This document shows, in pieces, positions 28,972 through 37,206 of a stretch of DNA of 64,000 nt. A program made the position numbers and the translations under genes. Within the stretch, counting starts at the first letter, position 1. Every line of letters begins with the position of its first letter. This DNA is from Halomonas sp. (GTDB taxonomy: Bacteria > Pseudomonadota > Gammaproteobacteria > Pseudomonadales > Halomonadaceae): contig NZ_JAFIFK010000032.1 of NCBI RefSeq assembly GCF_020832045.1, positions 1 through 64,000 on the forward strand, in the 5' to 3' direction. The notes under the pieces were generated by a model. That model was not told the origin of the DNA and searched no databases. It saw only the letters and a list, made by a program, of their open reading frames with translations.

Positions 28972-29089
28972 TGGTACTCATCCTCTCGCAAGCATTTGCT
29001 GCAGTGCATACTAACACCTAAGTCGATATATACCAAGGTCTAACAGCGAAGCGGCGGCACCATCGCACTGCTCAACTTTTGGCGAGTTG

Positions 29090-29119
29090 CGAGAAAGAAA
29101 AATGCGTGGACTTTCCACG
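29090..29119 (-). terminator. Terminator downstream of 4.5S RNA
   Basis: On the minus strand CGTGGA-AAG-TCCACG (29119 to 29105) forms a 6-bp stem with a 3-base loop followed by CATTTTTCTTTC. It lies about 95 bases past the mature 3' end of ffs, so a 3' trailer would be trimmed. Confidence 0.7.
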
Positions 29120-29214
29120 GCTACACTGACAAAGGCAGGTAGGGAGGCAGGGAACAGGAAGCGGAGAACGACGTGCATATGAAGCGGGATGGAAGGCAGC
29201 GAGGCCCGAATGGA

Positions 29215-29324
29215 GGCAGCCCCGACAGCCACATCCCGGCACACGCGACCACCACTACCGTTGCTCCCTTCCGGGCCTGGCGGGGTTTGCGGTTTAGCGT
29301 TGCGGGAGGACCGACGGGGCCACC
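29215..29324 (-). ncRNA. ffs: 4.5S RNA (bacterial SRP RNA)
   Basis: The reverse strand carries the SRP RNA core: CAGGCCCGGAAGGGAGCA is the tetraloop/domain IV segment that binds Ffh, and GTGTGCCGGGATGTGGCTG is the 3' strand. The ends pair as GGUGGCCCCG with CGGGGCUGCC, a 10-bp terminal helix, which sets the limits at about 29324 and 29215 (110 nt; E. coli is 114). CTCCCGCAACGC near the 5' side also matches the E. coli RNA. Upstream is a near-consensus promoter and downstream a terminator, so it is an independent unit. It is not next to dnaX, where many gammaproteobacteria carry a neighbour. Confidence 0.95.
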
Positions 29325-29388
29325 ACGACACGATGCCGTACAGGGCACCGAACCCGACTTGCATCAATGGCTTGCCGAGTGCGCGTGC

Positions 29389-29417
29389 ACTATACCAGTG
29401 GCCGTGCAGACCAGCAA
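29389..29417 (-). promoter_or_regulatory. Sigma-70 promoter of ffs
   Basis: Minus strand TTGCTG (29417-29412), a 17-bp spacer and TATAGT (29394-29389). The predicted start near 29382 would give a leader of about 58 nt before the mature RNA, to be removed by RNase P or another nuclease. Confidence 0.75.
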
Positions 29418-29518
29418 GGGCGCTAGGTCACCATGGGCCACAACCATGTGTAACGTTGAAATTTCGTGTAGGGTAAGTGTACGGAGCACATGCACTCAAA
29501 CGCTCAGGAGGGGCACCC

Positions 29519-30742
29519 ATGAACAAAGATCCCAATAAGGGTTATATTGCGTTGCTTGGCTGGAGTCTCAATGCCATTGAGGCTGCTGAGAATTTCGACC
29601 GCCGCTATATCGTTGTGGCTCCCGAATGGGCAGAGGAATACTGCCAGAAACACGATATTCCCCACATCGCCTGGAATTTCGAGCGGCTCAACGACCGCTC
29701 CATGGAAATTGCCGAGACGCTGAAAGAGATGGGGGTCGATGTGGCAATTCCTCTGTTCGAGGAAACCGTCGAGTGGGCGGGAGCCATCAACTCGCTTCTG
29801 CTCGACAACCCGCGGCTATACGGGCAGTCGCTGCTGCTAAGGGATAAGGCGCTGATGAAACGCCGCGCCCAGCTAGGCGGCATTCGGGTAGGGATTTTCG
29901 AGGAAGCTCACGACAAGGCCGACGTGGTTCGCTTTCTCAAACGGGTCAACCAAACCCTGCTCAAGCTCGACGGCGACCCCAACGACCCCATTCACTTGAA
30001 GGCCTTCGACAAGGCCGGCTGCCTGGGGCATCGCGTGATTCGTACTCCGGACGAGGTCGATACCATTCCTGACGAGGAGTTTCCGGTATTGATGGAGTCG
30101 CACCTGGACGGCTGGGAGTTTGCCGTGGAGGCGTGGATTCACGACGGCAAGATCGCCTTCCTGAACATTTCAGAATACGTCACCCTTGGCTACTCCGTGT
30201 TCGTACCCGCCTCTCCGGAACTCGAACAGTATCGCCCCCAGATCGAGACCCAGATCAAGAAGCTGATCAAGACATTCGACATCGATTTCGGCCTGATCCA
30301 CCCCGAGTATTTCGTCACCAGTGATGGTGAGATGTACTTCGGCGAAGTGGCGTACCGTCCTCCGGGCTTCAAGGTATTCGAACTGCTCGAGCGGGTCTAC
30401 GGCTTCAACGCCTATCAGGCCAGCATGCTGGTGTTCGATCCCAAGACTACCGCCGATGAGGTCAAGGCCTACTTCCCCAGAGAGGTCGAGGATGCCAAGT
30501 GTTACGCCGGATGTTTCGGCGTCTACCCGCGCCGGCGCGTGGTGAGCCGCCTGGAGATACCCGAAGAGGTCGAGGACGACCCCTACTTCGAATCTCACGA
30601 GCTTACTCCGCCCATGGAGGAAACCGTGACCAAGCGCACCGCCTTCGGCACCCACTGGGGGCTGATCTACTTCAAGGGCGAAGATCCGCATCGCTTGCGA
30701 GACCTGCTCAAGCACCAGGAAGAGCTTGATTTCTACATCTGA
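29519..30742 (+). CDS. ATP-grasp domain protein of unknown substrate
   Basis: 407 residues. It begins with a Rossmann-like pre-ATP-grasp segment (YIALLGWSLNAIEAAENF). The ATP-grasp core runs from about residue 100: LLLRDKALMKRRAQLGG, VLMESHLDGWEFAVEAWIHD and the metal/phosphate block FGEVAYRPPGFKVFELL. This layout fits carboxylate-amine or carboxylate-thiol ligases of the carbamoyl-phosphate-synthase type. I start at the ATG at 29519, with AGGAGG seven bases upstream; a frame extension of 14 codons is rejected. The 682-residue gene follows 47 bp later on the same strand. No substrate can be named. Confidence 0.85.
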   Translation: MNKDPNKGYIALLGWSLNAIEAAENFDRRYIVVAPEWAEEYCQKHDIPHIAWNFERLNDRSMEIAETLKEMGVDVAIPLFEETVEWAGAINSLLLDNPRLYGQSLLLRDKALMKRRAQLGGIRVGIFEEAHDKADVVRFLKRVNQTLLKLDGDPNDPIHLKAFDKAGCLGHRVIRTPDEVDTIPDEEFPVLMESHLDGWEFAVEAWIHDGKIAFLNISEYVTLGYSVFVPASPELEQYRPQIETQIKKLIKTFDIDFGLIHPEYFVTSDGEMYFGEVAYRPPGFKVFELLERVYGFNAYQASMLVFDPKTTADEVKAYFPREVEDAKCYAGCFGVYPRRRVVSRLEIPEEVEDDPYFESHELTPPMEETVTKRTAFGTHWGLIYFKGEDPHRLRDLLKHQEELDFYI

Positions 30743-30789
30743 TCAAGGCGTCATGGCAGCACAGCCTAGCCCGATCGCAAGGAGTCGGC

Positions 30790-32838
30790 GTGACCACGAA
30801 CCGGCACACGCATGAGCCCAGCCAGCCCGCGGTGGATGACAAACTCCGCGGGCTGCTGGTGTATTTGGATGAAGCCATCGCCATGCTCGGCGATGCACGC
30901 GAATTCGCCAAGCCAGGCAAACTGCCAAGGGTGCTGGATACGGCTCGCCGCGTGCTGTTCCAACCCGGTGGAACCGCGGCGCTCGAGTCACGTGCCAGGG
31001 CGCTGGAGGAAGCCGGCGTTTTCCTTGGCTCCGACTGGGCGATGCCGCAATACCTGCTTCCTTCCCTGACCACCTATGCGCTAAAGAGCCCGGATGCCAA
31101 CACGGTGGTGATCGAGGCATTGAGCGAGCTGCGATTACTAGCCGTGGCCAAGGGGGACTATCCCCATGCTCTCGTGTCCGCCGAACAGGCGCACCATTAC
31201 CTGACACAGGTGATGGCACTCAATCTTTGGCTGCTATTCAGCACTCCCAGCGAGGCGGAACGAGAAACCCAGGGGCGGTTGGCAAAAATCCCACGCCAGC
31301 TGTTTCATCACTTGGCCGAGCGTATCGGCTATGAACACATCATCGACAAGCTGATCGAAGAGATCTGGCGCATCCTTCAGCAGCGACCGATCCAGGTGGA
31401 TTCGGTCAAGCAGATGATCACTCAGATCGCCCTCTGCCAGGCCAACCCGGCTATCGATCTGGGTATCAGCGGCCAGGGCGCCGATCGCCTGGTCAGCTCG
31501 CTGTTCGGCCCCACCTGGGCCTGCCGCGAGGACCCCGGCGTAGAGATTTATCGTGACCGCCTGATGAGCATGGACAACAGCGCGTTGCAGGGAGAAGCCA
31601 CCGGCTTTGCACGCGCCATGCACGACACCGGACTGGTTTCCGCTTATCACCCGGTGCTGTTGCGCCATTTGCTGGAGCACAACGATCACTTATTGGCCGA
31701 AGCGCTAGGATTATCCTCCACGGGACGCGACTGCCTGCTGTGCTATCGAGAGTTGGCCCACGCCCTGATTCGTAGCGCCGTACACCCGGCCACTCCTCAG
31801 GCGGTATACGGCTTGTCCTTGATGCTGGAGCGCGGGATTCTTTACCAGCCCCCCGTGGCCCCTGCGATGTGGCGCCAACTGGGTCTGCCGCTTTCGGAGT
31901 GGTCCCAGGAACGCCTCAAGCTCGCTTTCGGTGACGCGGTTTCGCCGCGTGCTCGCCTGCTCGAAGGCGTGCTGTGCATGCTGGGTCAGCCCCTTGGCGT
32001 AGGCCAGGGCAACAATCCGACCTGCCAGTCGGCACGGGCGCTGTCCATGTGGGCCTACAACGACCCCGACTATCTCCTGCAAATGGTGGCCTGGGCCGCC
32101 CGCGACGACGATATCATCATGCATTTCGAGGGGATGCCGCTCTCCTCCATGGCAAGCGTTTCCGGGGTTGCCACTTCGCTACCGACCGATCTCGATCCGG
32201 TATCGCTGATAGTCGTGCCGCATCTGGACCGCATCTATGCGGAGATGGGCCGACGCTGCATGGATCGTGAGGGCGATCCGCACCGCTGGGTCAACCCGGA
32301 ATTCCACGGCTGGTGGGCTGGCCGAGGGTTTCGTATCAATGTAGACGTCGCCACCGGGCAGCTGCATGACCTGGACGCGTTCCTGCGCCACTTCTACGCC
32401 AGCTATCATCCCTACTACAACGGCAACCAACCGCTCATTCACCCACAGCCGGCCGGCATCGCCGTGACCGATAGCGCAGCGCGCTTCATTGGCTGGCACG
32501 CCATCTCCATCCTGCGTGTCTCCCTCGACCCGTCGGAGGTCATGCGAATCTACTTTTTCAATCCCAATAACGACAGCGGCCAGGATTGGGGCGACGGCGT
32601 TCAGGTCAGCACCGCCGGCAACGGCGAACGTTTCGGCGAAGCCTCTCTGCCCTTCGAGCAGTTCGCTTCACGCCTGTACATCTTTCACTACGATCCGCTA
32701 GAGCGTGGCGAGCTGGCCTACGTCGCCCAGGAAGAGCTTGATCGAGTCACCGGCTATATTCACCGCAGTTGGGGTGCCGACCGGGTACCGGCGGTGGAGC
32801 TACAGGCCGACAGCGGGCATCTTAAGCCGGAAGCTTGA
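30790..32838 (+). CDS. Large protein of unknown function with a possible papain-like centre
   Basis: 682 residues, no signal peptide. The first 300 residues look mainly helical. The C-terminal half has NNPTCQSARALSMWA (C412 at a helix start), FIGWHAISILRV (H570) and YFFNPNNDSGQDWGDG (N591). That order and the H-A / F-N-P-N patterns resemble papain-fold Cys-His-Asn enzymes such as cysteine peptidases, amidases or transglutaminases. This is my pattern reading, not a family assignment. The start could be GTG at 30790. The position after an ATP-grasp gene suggests a shared substrate or modification reaction. Confidence 0.6.
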   Translation: MTTNRHTHEPSQPAVDDKLRGLLVYLDEAIAMLGDAREFAKPGKLPRVLDTARRVLFQPGGTAALESRARALEEAGVFLGSDWAMPQYLLPSLTTYALKSPDANTVVIEALSELRLLAVAKGDYPHALVSAEQAHHYLTQVMALNLWLLFSTPSEAERETQGRLAKIPRQLFHHLAERIGYEHIIDKLIEEIWRILQQRPIQVDSVKQMITQIALCQANPAIDLGISGQGADRLVSSLFGPTWACREDPGVEIYRDRLMSMDNSALQGEATGFARAMHDTGLVSAYHPVLLRHLLEHNDHLLAEALGLSSTGRDCLLCYRELAHALIRSAVHPATPQAVYGLSLMLERGILYQPPVAPAMWRQLGLPLSEWSQERLKLAFGDAVSPRARLLEGVLCMLGQPLGVGQGNNPTCQSARALSMWAYNDPDYLLQMVAWAARDDDIIMHFEGMPLSSMASVSGVATSLPTDLDPVSLIVVPHLDRIYAEMGRRCMDREGDPHRWVNPEFHGWWAGRGFRINVDVATGQLHDLDAFLRHFYASYHPYYNGNQPLIHPQPAGIAVTDSAARFIGWHAISILRVSLDPSEVMRIYFFNPNNDSGQDWGDGVQVSTAGNGERFGEASLPFEQFASRLYIFHYDPLERGELAYVAQEELDRVTGYIHRSWGADRVPAVELQADSGHLKPEA

Positions 32839-32915
32839 TCTGCATCGGGACATCGGAGCACCGGTCTGACAGAATGAGCGTATCAACTAAGAGGAAAGGG
32901 CCGAGGTTAGCTCAA

Positions 32916-33263
32916 ATGGATTTCAAGTTATTGATGGTGTTCGTCGATCAGGACATGACCGAGGCCGTGCTCGACGCCTCACGAGAAGCGGGCGCGACTG
33001 GCGCCACCATCATCAACAACGCTCAGGGCCAAGGGCTCAAGCCGCACCTGACTTTCTTCGGTCTCGAGTTCATGGCATCGCGCAGCGTTATTCTGATCTT
33101 GGTCGAAGCCCGCCGCTCAGACACCGTTCTGCAAGCCGTGACTACGGCGGGCAAACTCGATGAGAGCCTCAATACTGGTATTGCACTTGAACTGGAAGTA
33201 ACCCAGGCGCTTGGTCTATCGGAACACATCAAGACCCTGAGCAAGGAGCACCCTGTCGACTGA
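32916..33263 (+). CDS. P-II-like regulatory protein
   Basis: 115 residues. MDFKLLMVFVDQDM, a GATGATIINNAQGQG T-loop-like turn and SRSVILILVEA follow the ferredoxin-like P-II pattern. The C-terminal part differs from GlnB/GlnK and no uridylylated Tyr-51 context is seen, so it is a P-II-like sensor and probably not a classical nitrogen regulator. Many of these bind nucleotides and regulate a neighbouring transporter. The ATG at 32916 is chosen because P-II-like proteins begin directly at the first strand; the frame is open 27 codons upstream. Neighbours: the 682-residue gene 77 bp upstream, and a convergent antiporter 5 bp downstream. Confidence 0.8.
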   Translation: MDFKLLMVFVDQDMTEAVLDASREAGATGATIINNAQGQGLKPHLTFFGLEFMASRSVILILVEARRSDTVLQAVTTAGKLDESLNTGIALELEVTQALGLSEHIKTLSKEHPVD

Positions 33264-33268
33264 ACGGC

Positions 33269-35260
33269 CTATTCAGACGGTTGACCAGAACCGGTAAGCC
33301 GCCTTTCCACCCGTTCGAGATTGTCCTGGGAGCCCAATAACACCAGAACATCGTTGACCTGCACCTCCGTGGCACCAGCGGGATAACGCTGGCGCTCGTC
33401 GTTGCGTACCAGCGCAGTGATCGACACATGGTCCTGTTCGGCATCGAGTTCCGCCAGGCTCTGCCCTATCGCTGGCGAGCCCTCGGACATGAGCACGGAA
33501 TGCAGTCGCTCCTGTTCCGACGCTTCTGGCTTGATGCTGTCCAAAGTGCCACGGAACAGCTCCCTGAGCATCCGGTAGTGACTACTGCGCTGCTCCTGCA
33601 GGTGTTGAGCAACCCGGTAGAGCGGTACGCCTAGCGATTGCAACGCATGAGATGTCAGCAGCATGCTGGCCTCCAGCGTTTCGGGAATGACCTCGGTGGC
33701 ACCTGCGTTGCGCAGTTCATCGACATGCTGCTGGTCGCGAGTCCGCACGACGGCCGAAAGGCCCGGATTGAGACGTTTGGCATTACGCAGCGTCGTTAAC
33801 GCCGCCGGTCGGTCATCGTGGCTGATAATCAGCAGCGAGGCCCGCTGCACACCAACGTTCTCCAGCATGGTTATATCCGAAGAGTCGCCATAGAAAACCG
33901 GCTGCCCTGCTAGCCGCGCCTCTCTCACAATGGCCGGATCCATATCCAGCGCTATGAAGTCGAACCCCTCATTCTCCAGAAAACGGCTGACGGTCTGACC
34001 GGTACGCCCAAAGCCGCAAATCACGACATGTTCATGGATCGTGGTGGGCTCGGTCGGCGACGGCGCATCACTACTCACCTTGGTTCGCTTCCGGGATCGT
34101 CCAAATAGCCACAGTGCCAGCGGTTGGTTGAAGCGGATCAAAACCGGCGCCAGTATCATCGAGAACAGGACGGCGTTGAGCACGATCTGTGCCGGTTGGC
34201 TGGCGATGACATTACCTTCCAGGCCAATGGCCAACAGCGCAAAGCCAAATTCACCGCCAACGGCCAGGACCAGTCCAGTACGAAAAGCCGTCTGTGGGTC
34301 GACCCCCGAAAAGCGCACGATCAACGTTACCAGGACCAGCTTGACGGCAAGCAGCCCCACCGCGCCAATCAGGGCTTCGAGCCAAATATCGGGAAGCAGC
34401 GCAGGTTCCACCAGCATGCCGATACTGACGAAGAAAAGCCCCAGCAGGACATCGCGAAACGGGCGGATCGTCGATTCCACCTGATGGCGGAATTCCGTGT
34501 CGCCGAGCACCATGCCGGCCAGAAAGGCACCAAACGCCATGGATAGACCGAGAGTCTTGGTGGTCCATGCGGACACCAACGAGACGAAAAGTACCGTCAA
34601 GGTAAATAGCTCTGCCGAGCGTCGCTCCGCCACCAGATGAAACAGGGGGCGTAATAGATACCTTCCCGAGAGCAGAACGATGACGAAGGCGAGGAAAGCT
34701 TTCGCCAAGGCCAGCCCCAGCGCACCCGCCACCTCGTGTACGGCAGCCACGCCCAGCACGGGAATGATGACCACGAAAGGCACCGCCGTGATGTCCTGGA
34801 AAACCGACATGGTCGTGCCAAGCCGCCCATGTCGCGCCTGACTCTCACCCTGCTCCAGCAGCTGTTTGGTAATGATGGAGGTAGAGGACTGTGCGAATAC
34901 GGCGCCGACCACAAACGCCGCCGGCCCGGGCAGCCCTAGCCACCAGGCCATTACCGCCACCACCAAGGTGGTAAGCGCCACTTGCGCCGTGCCCAAGCCG
35001 AGTATGGTATGGCGTAAGGCATAGATTTGCGGCAATGAAAAACTCAAGCCGATAGTGAAAAGCAGAAAGACGATGCCGAATTCGGCTATGACGGTAATGT
35101 ACTCATTATCGATTACCGGGCCCGCCGTATGGGACCCTAACATCACACCAACCAGCAGATAACCGAGACTCGGTGGGATTCTCAGGCGCTGAAAGACCAG
35201 CACCACCAGTACCGTTGCACCCAGCAACAGCAGCATCTGCACCAGCGCCTGCTCAAGCAT
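33269..35260 (-). CDS. Kef-type cation:proton antiporter with TrkA domains
   Basis: 663 residues. An N-terminal CPA2 membrane domain of about 12 spans (LGYLLVGVMLGSHTAGPVI, AQSSTSIITKQLLEQ, GAFLAGMVLGDTEF) is followed by a cytosolic RCK_N domain with VVICGFGRTGQTVSRFLENEGF, then a TrkA-C domain to the end (GATEVQVNDVLVLLG). Similar to YbaL/KefB proteins that exchange K+ or Na+ for protons and sense nucleotides. A salt-adapted host would need such exchangers. Monocistronic by spacing; its stop lies 5 bp from that of the P-II-like gene. Confidence 0.9.
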   Translation of the reverse strand: MLEQALVQMLLLLGATVLVVLVFQRLRIPPSLGYLLVGVMLGSHTAGPVIDNEYITVIAEFGIVFLLFTIGLSFSLPQIYALRHTILGLGTAQVALTTLVVAVMAWWLGLPGPAAFVVGAVFAQSSTSIITKQLLEQGESQARHGRLGTTMSVFQDITAVPFVVIIPVLGVAAVHEVAGALGLALAKAFLAFVIVLLSGRYLLRPLFHLVAERRSAELFTLTVLFVSLVSAWTTKTLGLSMAFGAFLAGMVLGDTEFRHQVESTIRPFRDVLLGLFFVSIGMLVEPALLPDIWLEALIGAVGLLAVKLVLVTLIVRFSGVDPQTAFRTGLVLAVGGEFGFALLAIGLEGNVIASQPAQIVLNAVLFSMILAPVLIRFNQPLALWLFGRSRKRTKVSSDAPSPTEPTTIHEHVVICGFGRTGQTVSRFLENEGFDFIALDMDPAIVREARLAGQPVFYGDSSDITMLENVGVQRASLLIISHDDRPAALTTLRNAKRLNPGLSAVVRTRDQQHVDELRNAGATEVIPETLEASMLLTSHALQSLGVPLYRVAQHLQEQRSSHYRMLRELFRGTLDSIKPEASEQERLHSVLMSEGSPAIGQSLAELDAEQDHVSITALVRNDERQRYPAGATEVQVNDVLVLLGSQDNLERVERRLTGSGQPSE

Positions 35261-35332
35261 TCATTCGTTCCAGTCCATATGATCAGTCGTCCAAGCTGCG
35301 CTTCCCATCAGTGGGGATGATACCAGGCGAAT

Positions 35333-36355
35333 TCAACTTGGACGTGCTAGCCAGCGCGCCCAGAACGGTGCGAAGAGCATCAGCGCCACCATGCGCAACA
35401 GGTGGTGGAAGGCGACGAAGACGGGGTCGAGGTCCAGCGCCACGGCAAGTATCGCCATTTCGCCGATACCTCCAGGCGCCAAGGCCAGCAGGGCGACGTC
35501 GCGGGGTACATCGAGCAGGCGATGAATCAACTCTGCAAAGCCTGCCAGCACCGCCAGCGCCAGCAGCGTGGCAATGAAGGCTTCAAACAGGTAGCGTCCA
35601 AGTCGGGCCGAGGAGAGCCCGCGAAAGCGCGAGCCGATAGCGCAGCCGAGCACCCATAGCATCACGTTCATGCCCCACTCCGGCAGGCGCAGGCTGGCAA
35701 TATCGAAGCCGGATAGCAGAGCGGCGAACAGCAGCGGTGCCAGCAGCGTATGGCTGGGCAGGCGCAGCCAGCGCCCCAAGGGAAACAGCAGCGGCAAGGC
35801 CAGCAGCATCCAGGCGGCGGCGAAACCGTTCTCGCCATCCCCAGCCTGGGGCGACGCGCCACCCTCGTAGGCCCAGAATAGCGGCGGCAGGATCATGATC
35901 ACCAGCACGATGCGCAGCGACTGGGCGATGGCGATACGCCGTGGGTCCCCGCCGCACTTCTCCCCCATCAGAATCATCGCCGTCATGGCTCCGGGGGCGG
36001 AGGCAAACCAGGCACTCACGGAATCGAAGCCGCAGCGCCGGTACCAGGCGGCGGCCGCCGCCGTGGAAGCCGCCACCCCGAGCAGCAGCAGAGCCGCGGA
36101 AACCGGCCAGTCGAGCACCCGCTCGGCCAATTGTGGGGTCACCTGGCTACCCAGCACCAGGCCGAGCACGCCGAGAAAGGTTTCGCGCAGCGGCTCGGGT
36201 ACGCGTACGTCGCCCCCCTTCGCCGACACGATCAGGTTGGCGGCCAATGGCCCCAGCATCCACGCCAGTGGCATGCCAATCATGTGAAAAATCAGCCCAC
36301 CTAGCGCTCCGACAGCCAGCGATCTGGCCAGGGCCCTTCCCTCGCTTCGCTCCAC
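35333..36355 (-). CDS. AbrB-family membrane protein
   Basis: About 340 residues with nine or ten hydrophobic spans arranged as two repeats: MIGMPLAWMLGPLAANLIVS and later LRLPEWGMNVMLWVLGCAIGS. This is the AbrB/ammonia-monooxygenase-like permease family (putative regulators or transporters). The frame continues to 36484 inside tlyA, so that start is rejected. I chose the GTG at 36355, with GGG six bases upstream; a later start is possible. It is divergent from tlyA. Its substrate is unknown. Confidence 0.82.
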   Translation of the reverse strand: MERSEGRALARSLAVGALGGLIFHMIGMPLAWMLGPLAANLIVSAKGGDVRVPEPLRETFLGVLGLVLGSQVTPQLAERVLDWPVSAALLLLGVAASTAAAAAWYRRCGFDSVSAWFASAPGAMTAMILMGEKCGGDPRRIAIAQSLRIVLVIMILPPLFWAYEGGASPQAGDGENGFAAAWMLLALPLLFPLGRWLRLPSHTLLAPLLFAALLSGFDIASLRLPEWGMNVMLWVLGCAIGSRFRGLSSARLGRYLFEAFIATLLALAVLAGFAELIHRLLDVPRDVALLALAPGGIGEMAILAVALDLDPVFVAFHHLLRMVALMLFAPFWARWLARPS

Positions 36356-36435
36356 GCTCCGCCCTTCTGTTAACTGGCTAACTAAATGATTATGCCATAA
36401 TGCCAGCTTCGCTTCTGGCTGCCGGAGTCCTTCGC

Positions 36436-37200
36436 ATGCCCCGCCTCGATCAGCTTCTCGTTTCCAAGGGCCTGGCCCGCTCACGTACCCGCGCCCAGCG
36501 GCTGATTCGCCACGGCCGGGTCAGCCTGGTCGCAAGCGGTCGAATACTGAACAAGCCGGGCGAAAAACTGCCCGAAGAGGTGCGGATTGCAGTATCGGAA
36601 GACCCTGAAGAGCGCTACGTTTCGAGGGCGGGACTGAAACTGGAAGCCCTGATCGAAGCGCTGGGGCTAGAGCTGAATGGAAAGCTCGTGCTCGATGTGG
36701 GCCAATCCACGGGTGGCTTCACCGACTGTGCCCTGGCCTTCGGCGCTAGCCATGTAATCGGTGTCGAAGTCGGTCATGGACAGCTCGACCCCGAGTTGCG
36801 CGGCGAGCCCCGGGTCACCTGCCTGGAAGGGCTCAACGCACGCGCCATGACCGGCGAGCCCCGCCTGCTTCAGGCCCTGGGCGCTCAGGGCGCAGAAGCG
36901 CCCGAGGTGGTGGTGATGGACGTTTCGTTCATCTCGCAGACGCTGATCCTGCCGCAAATCGCCGAGCTGCTCCCGCCCGGCGGCGAGCTTCTGAGCCTGG
37001 TAAAGCCGCAGTTCGAGGTAGGGCCGGCTGGGGTCAATGCACGAGGCATCGTAACCGAGCCGGCCCGCTACGCCGACGTGGAAGCCAAGGTTCGAGCCTG
37101 CTGCGACGAGCACGGGCTAGATATTCGCCACTGGCAGGAGAGCCCGCTCACCGGTGGCGACGGCAATCGCGAGTTTTTGCTCCATGCCGTGAGACGCTGA
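36436..37200 (+). CDS. tlyA: TlyA-family rRNA 2'-O-methyltransferase
   Basis: 254 residues. An N-terminal S4 RNA-binding domain (RLDQLLVSKGLARSRTRAQR) precedes an FtsJ-like SAM domain with LVLDVGQSTGGFTDCAL and VVMDVSFISQTLILP. The family methylates ribosomal RNA in other bacteria and is also called hemolysin A. GGAG is eight bases before the ATG at 36436. Convergent with mscK, with 6 bp between stops. Confidence 0.92.
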   Translation: MPRLDQLLVSKGLARSRTRAQRLIRHGRVSLVASGRILNKPGEKLPEEVRIAVSEDPEERYVSRAGLKLEALIEALGLELNGKLVLDVGQSTGGFTDCALAFGASHVIGVEVGHGQLDPELRGEPRVTCLEGLNARAMTGEPRLLQALGAQGAEAPEVVVMDVSFISQTLILPQIAELLPPGGELLSLVKPQFEVGPAGVNARGIVTEPARYADVEAKVRACCDEHGLDIRHWQESPLTGGDGNREFLLHAVRR

Positions 37201-37206
37201 GCCCGC

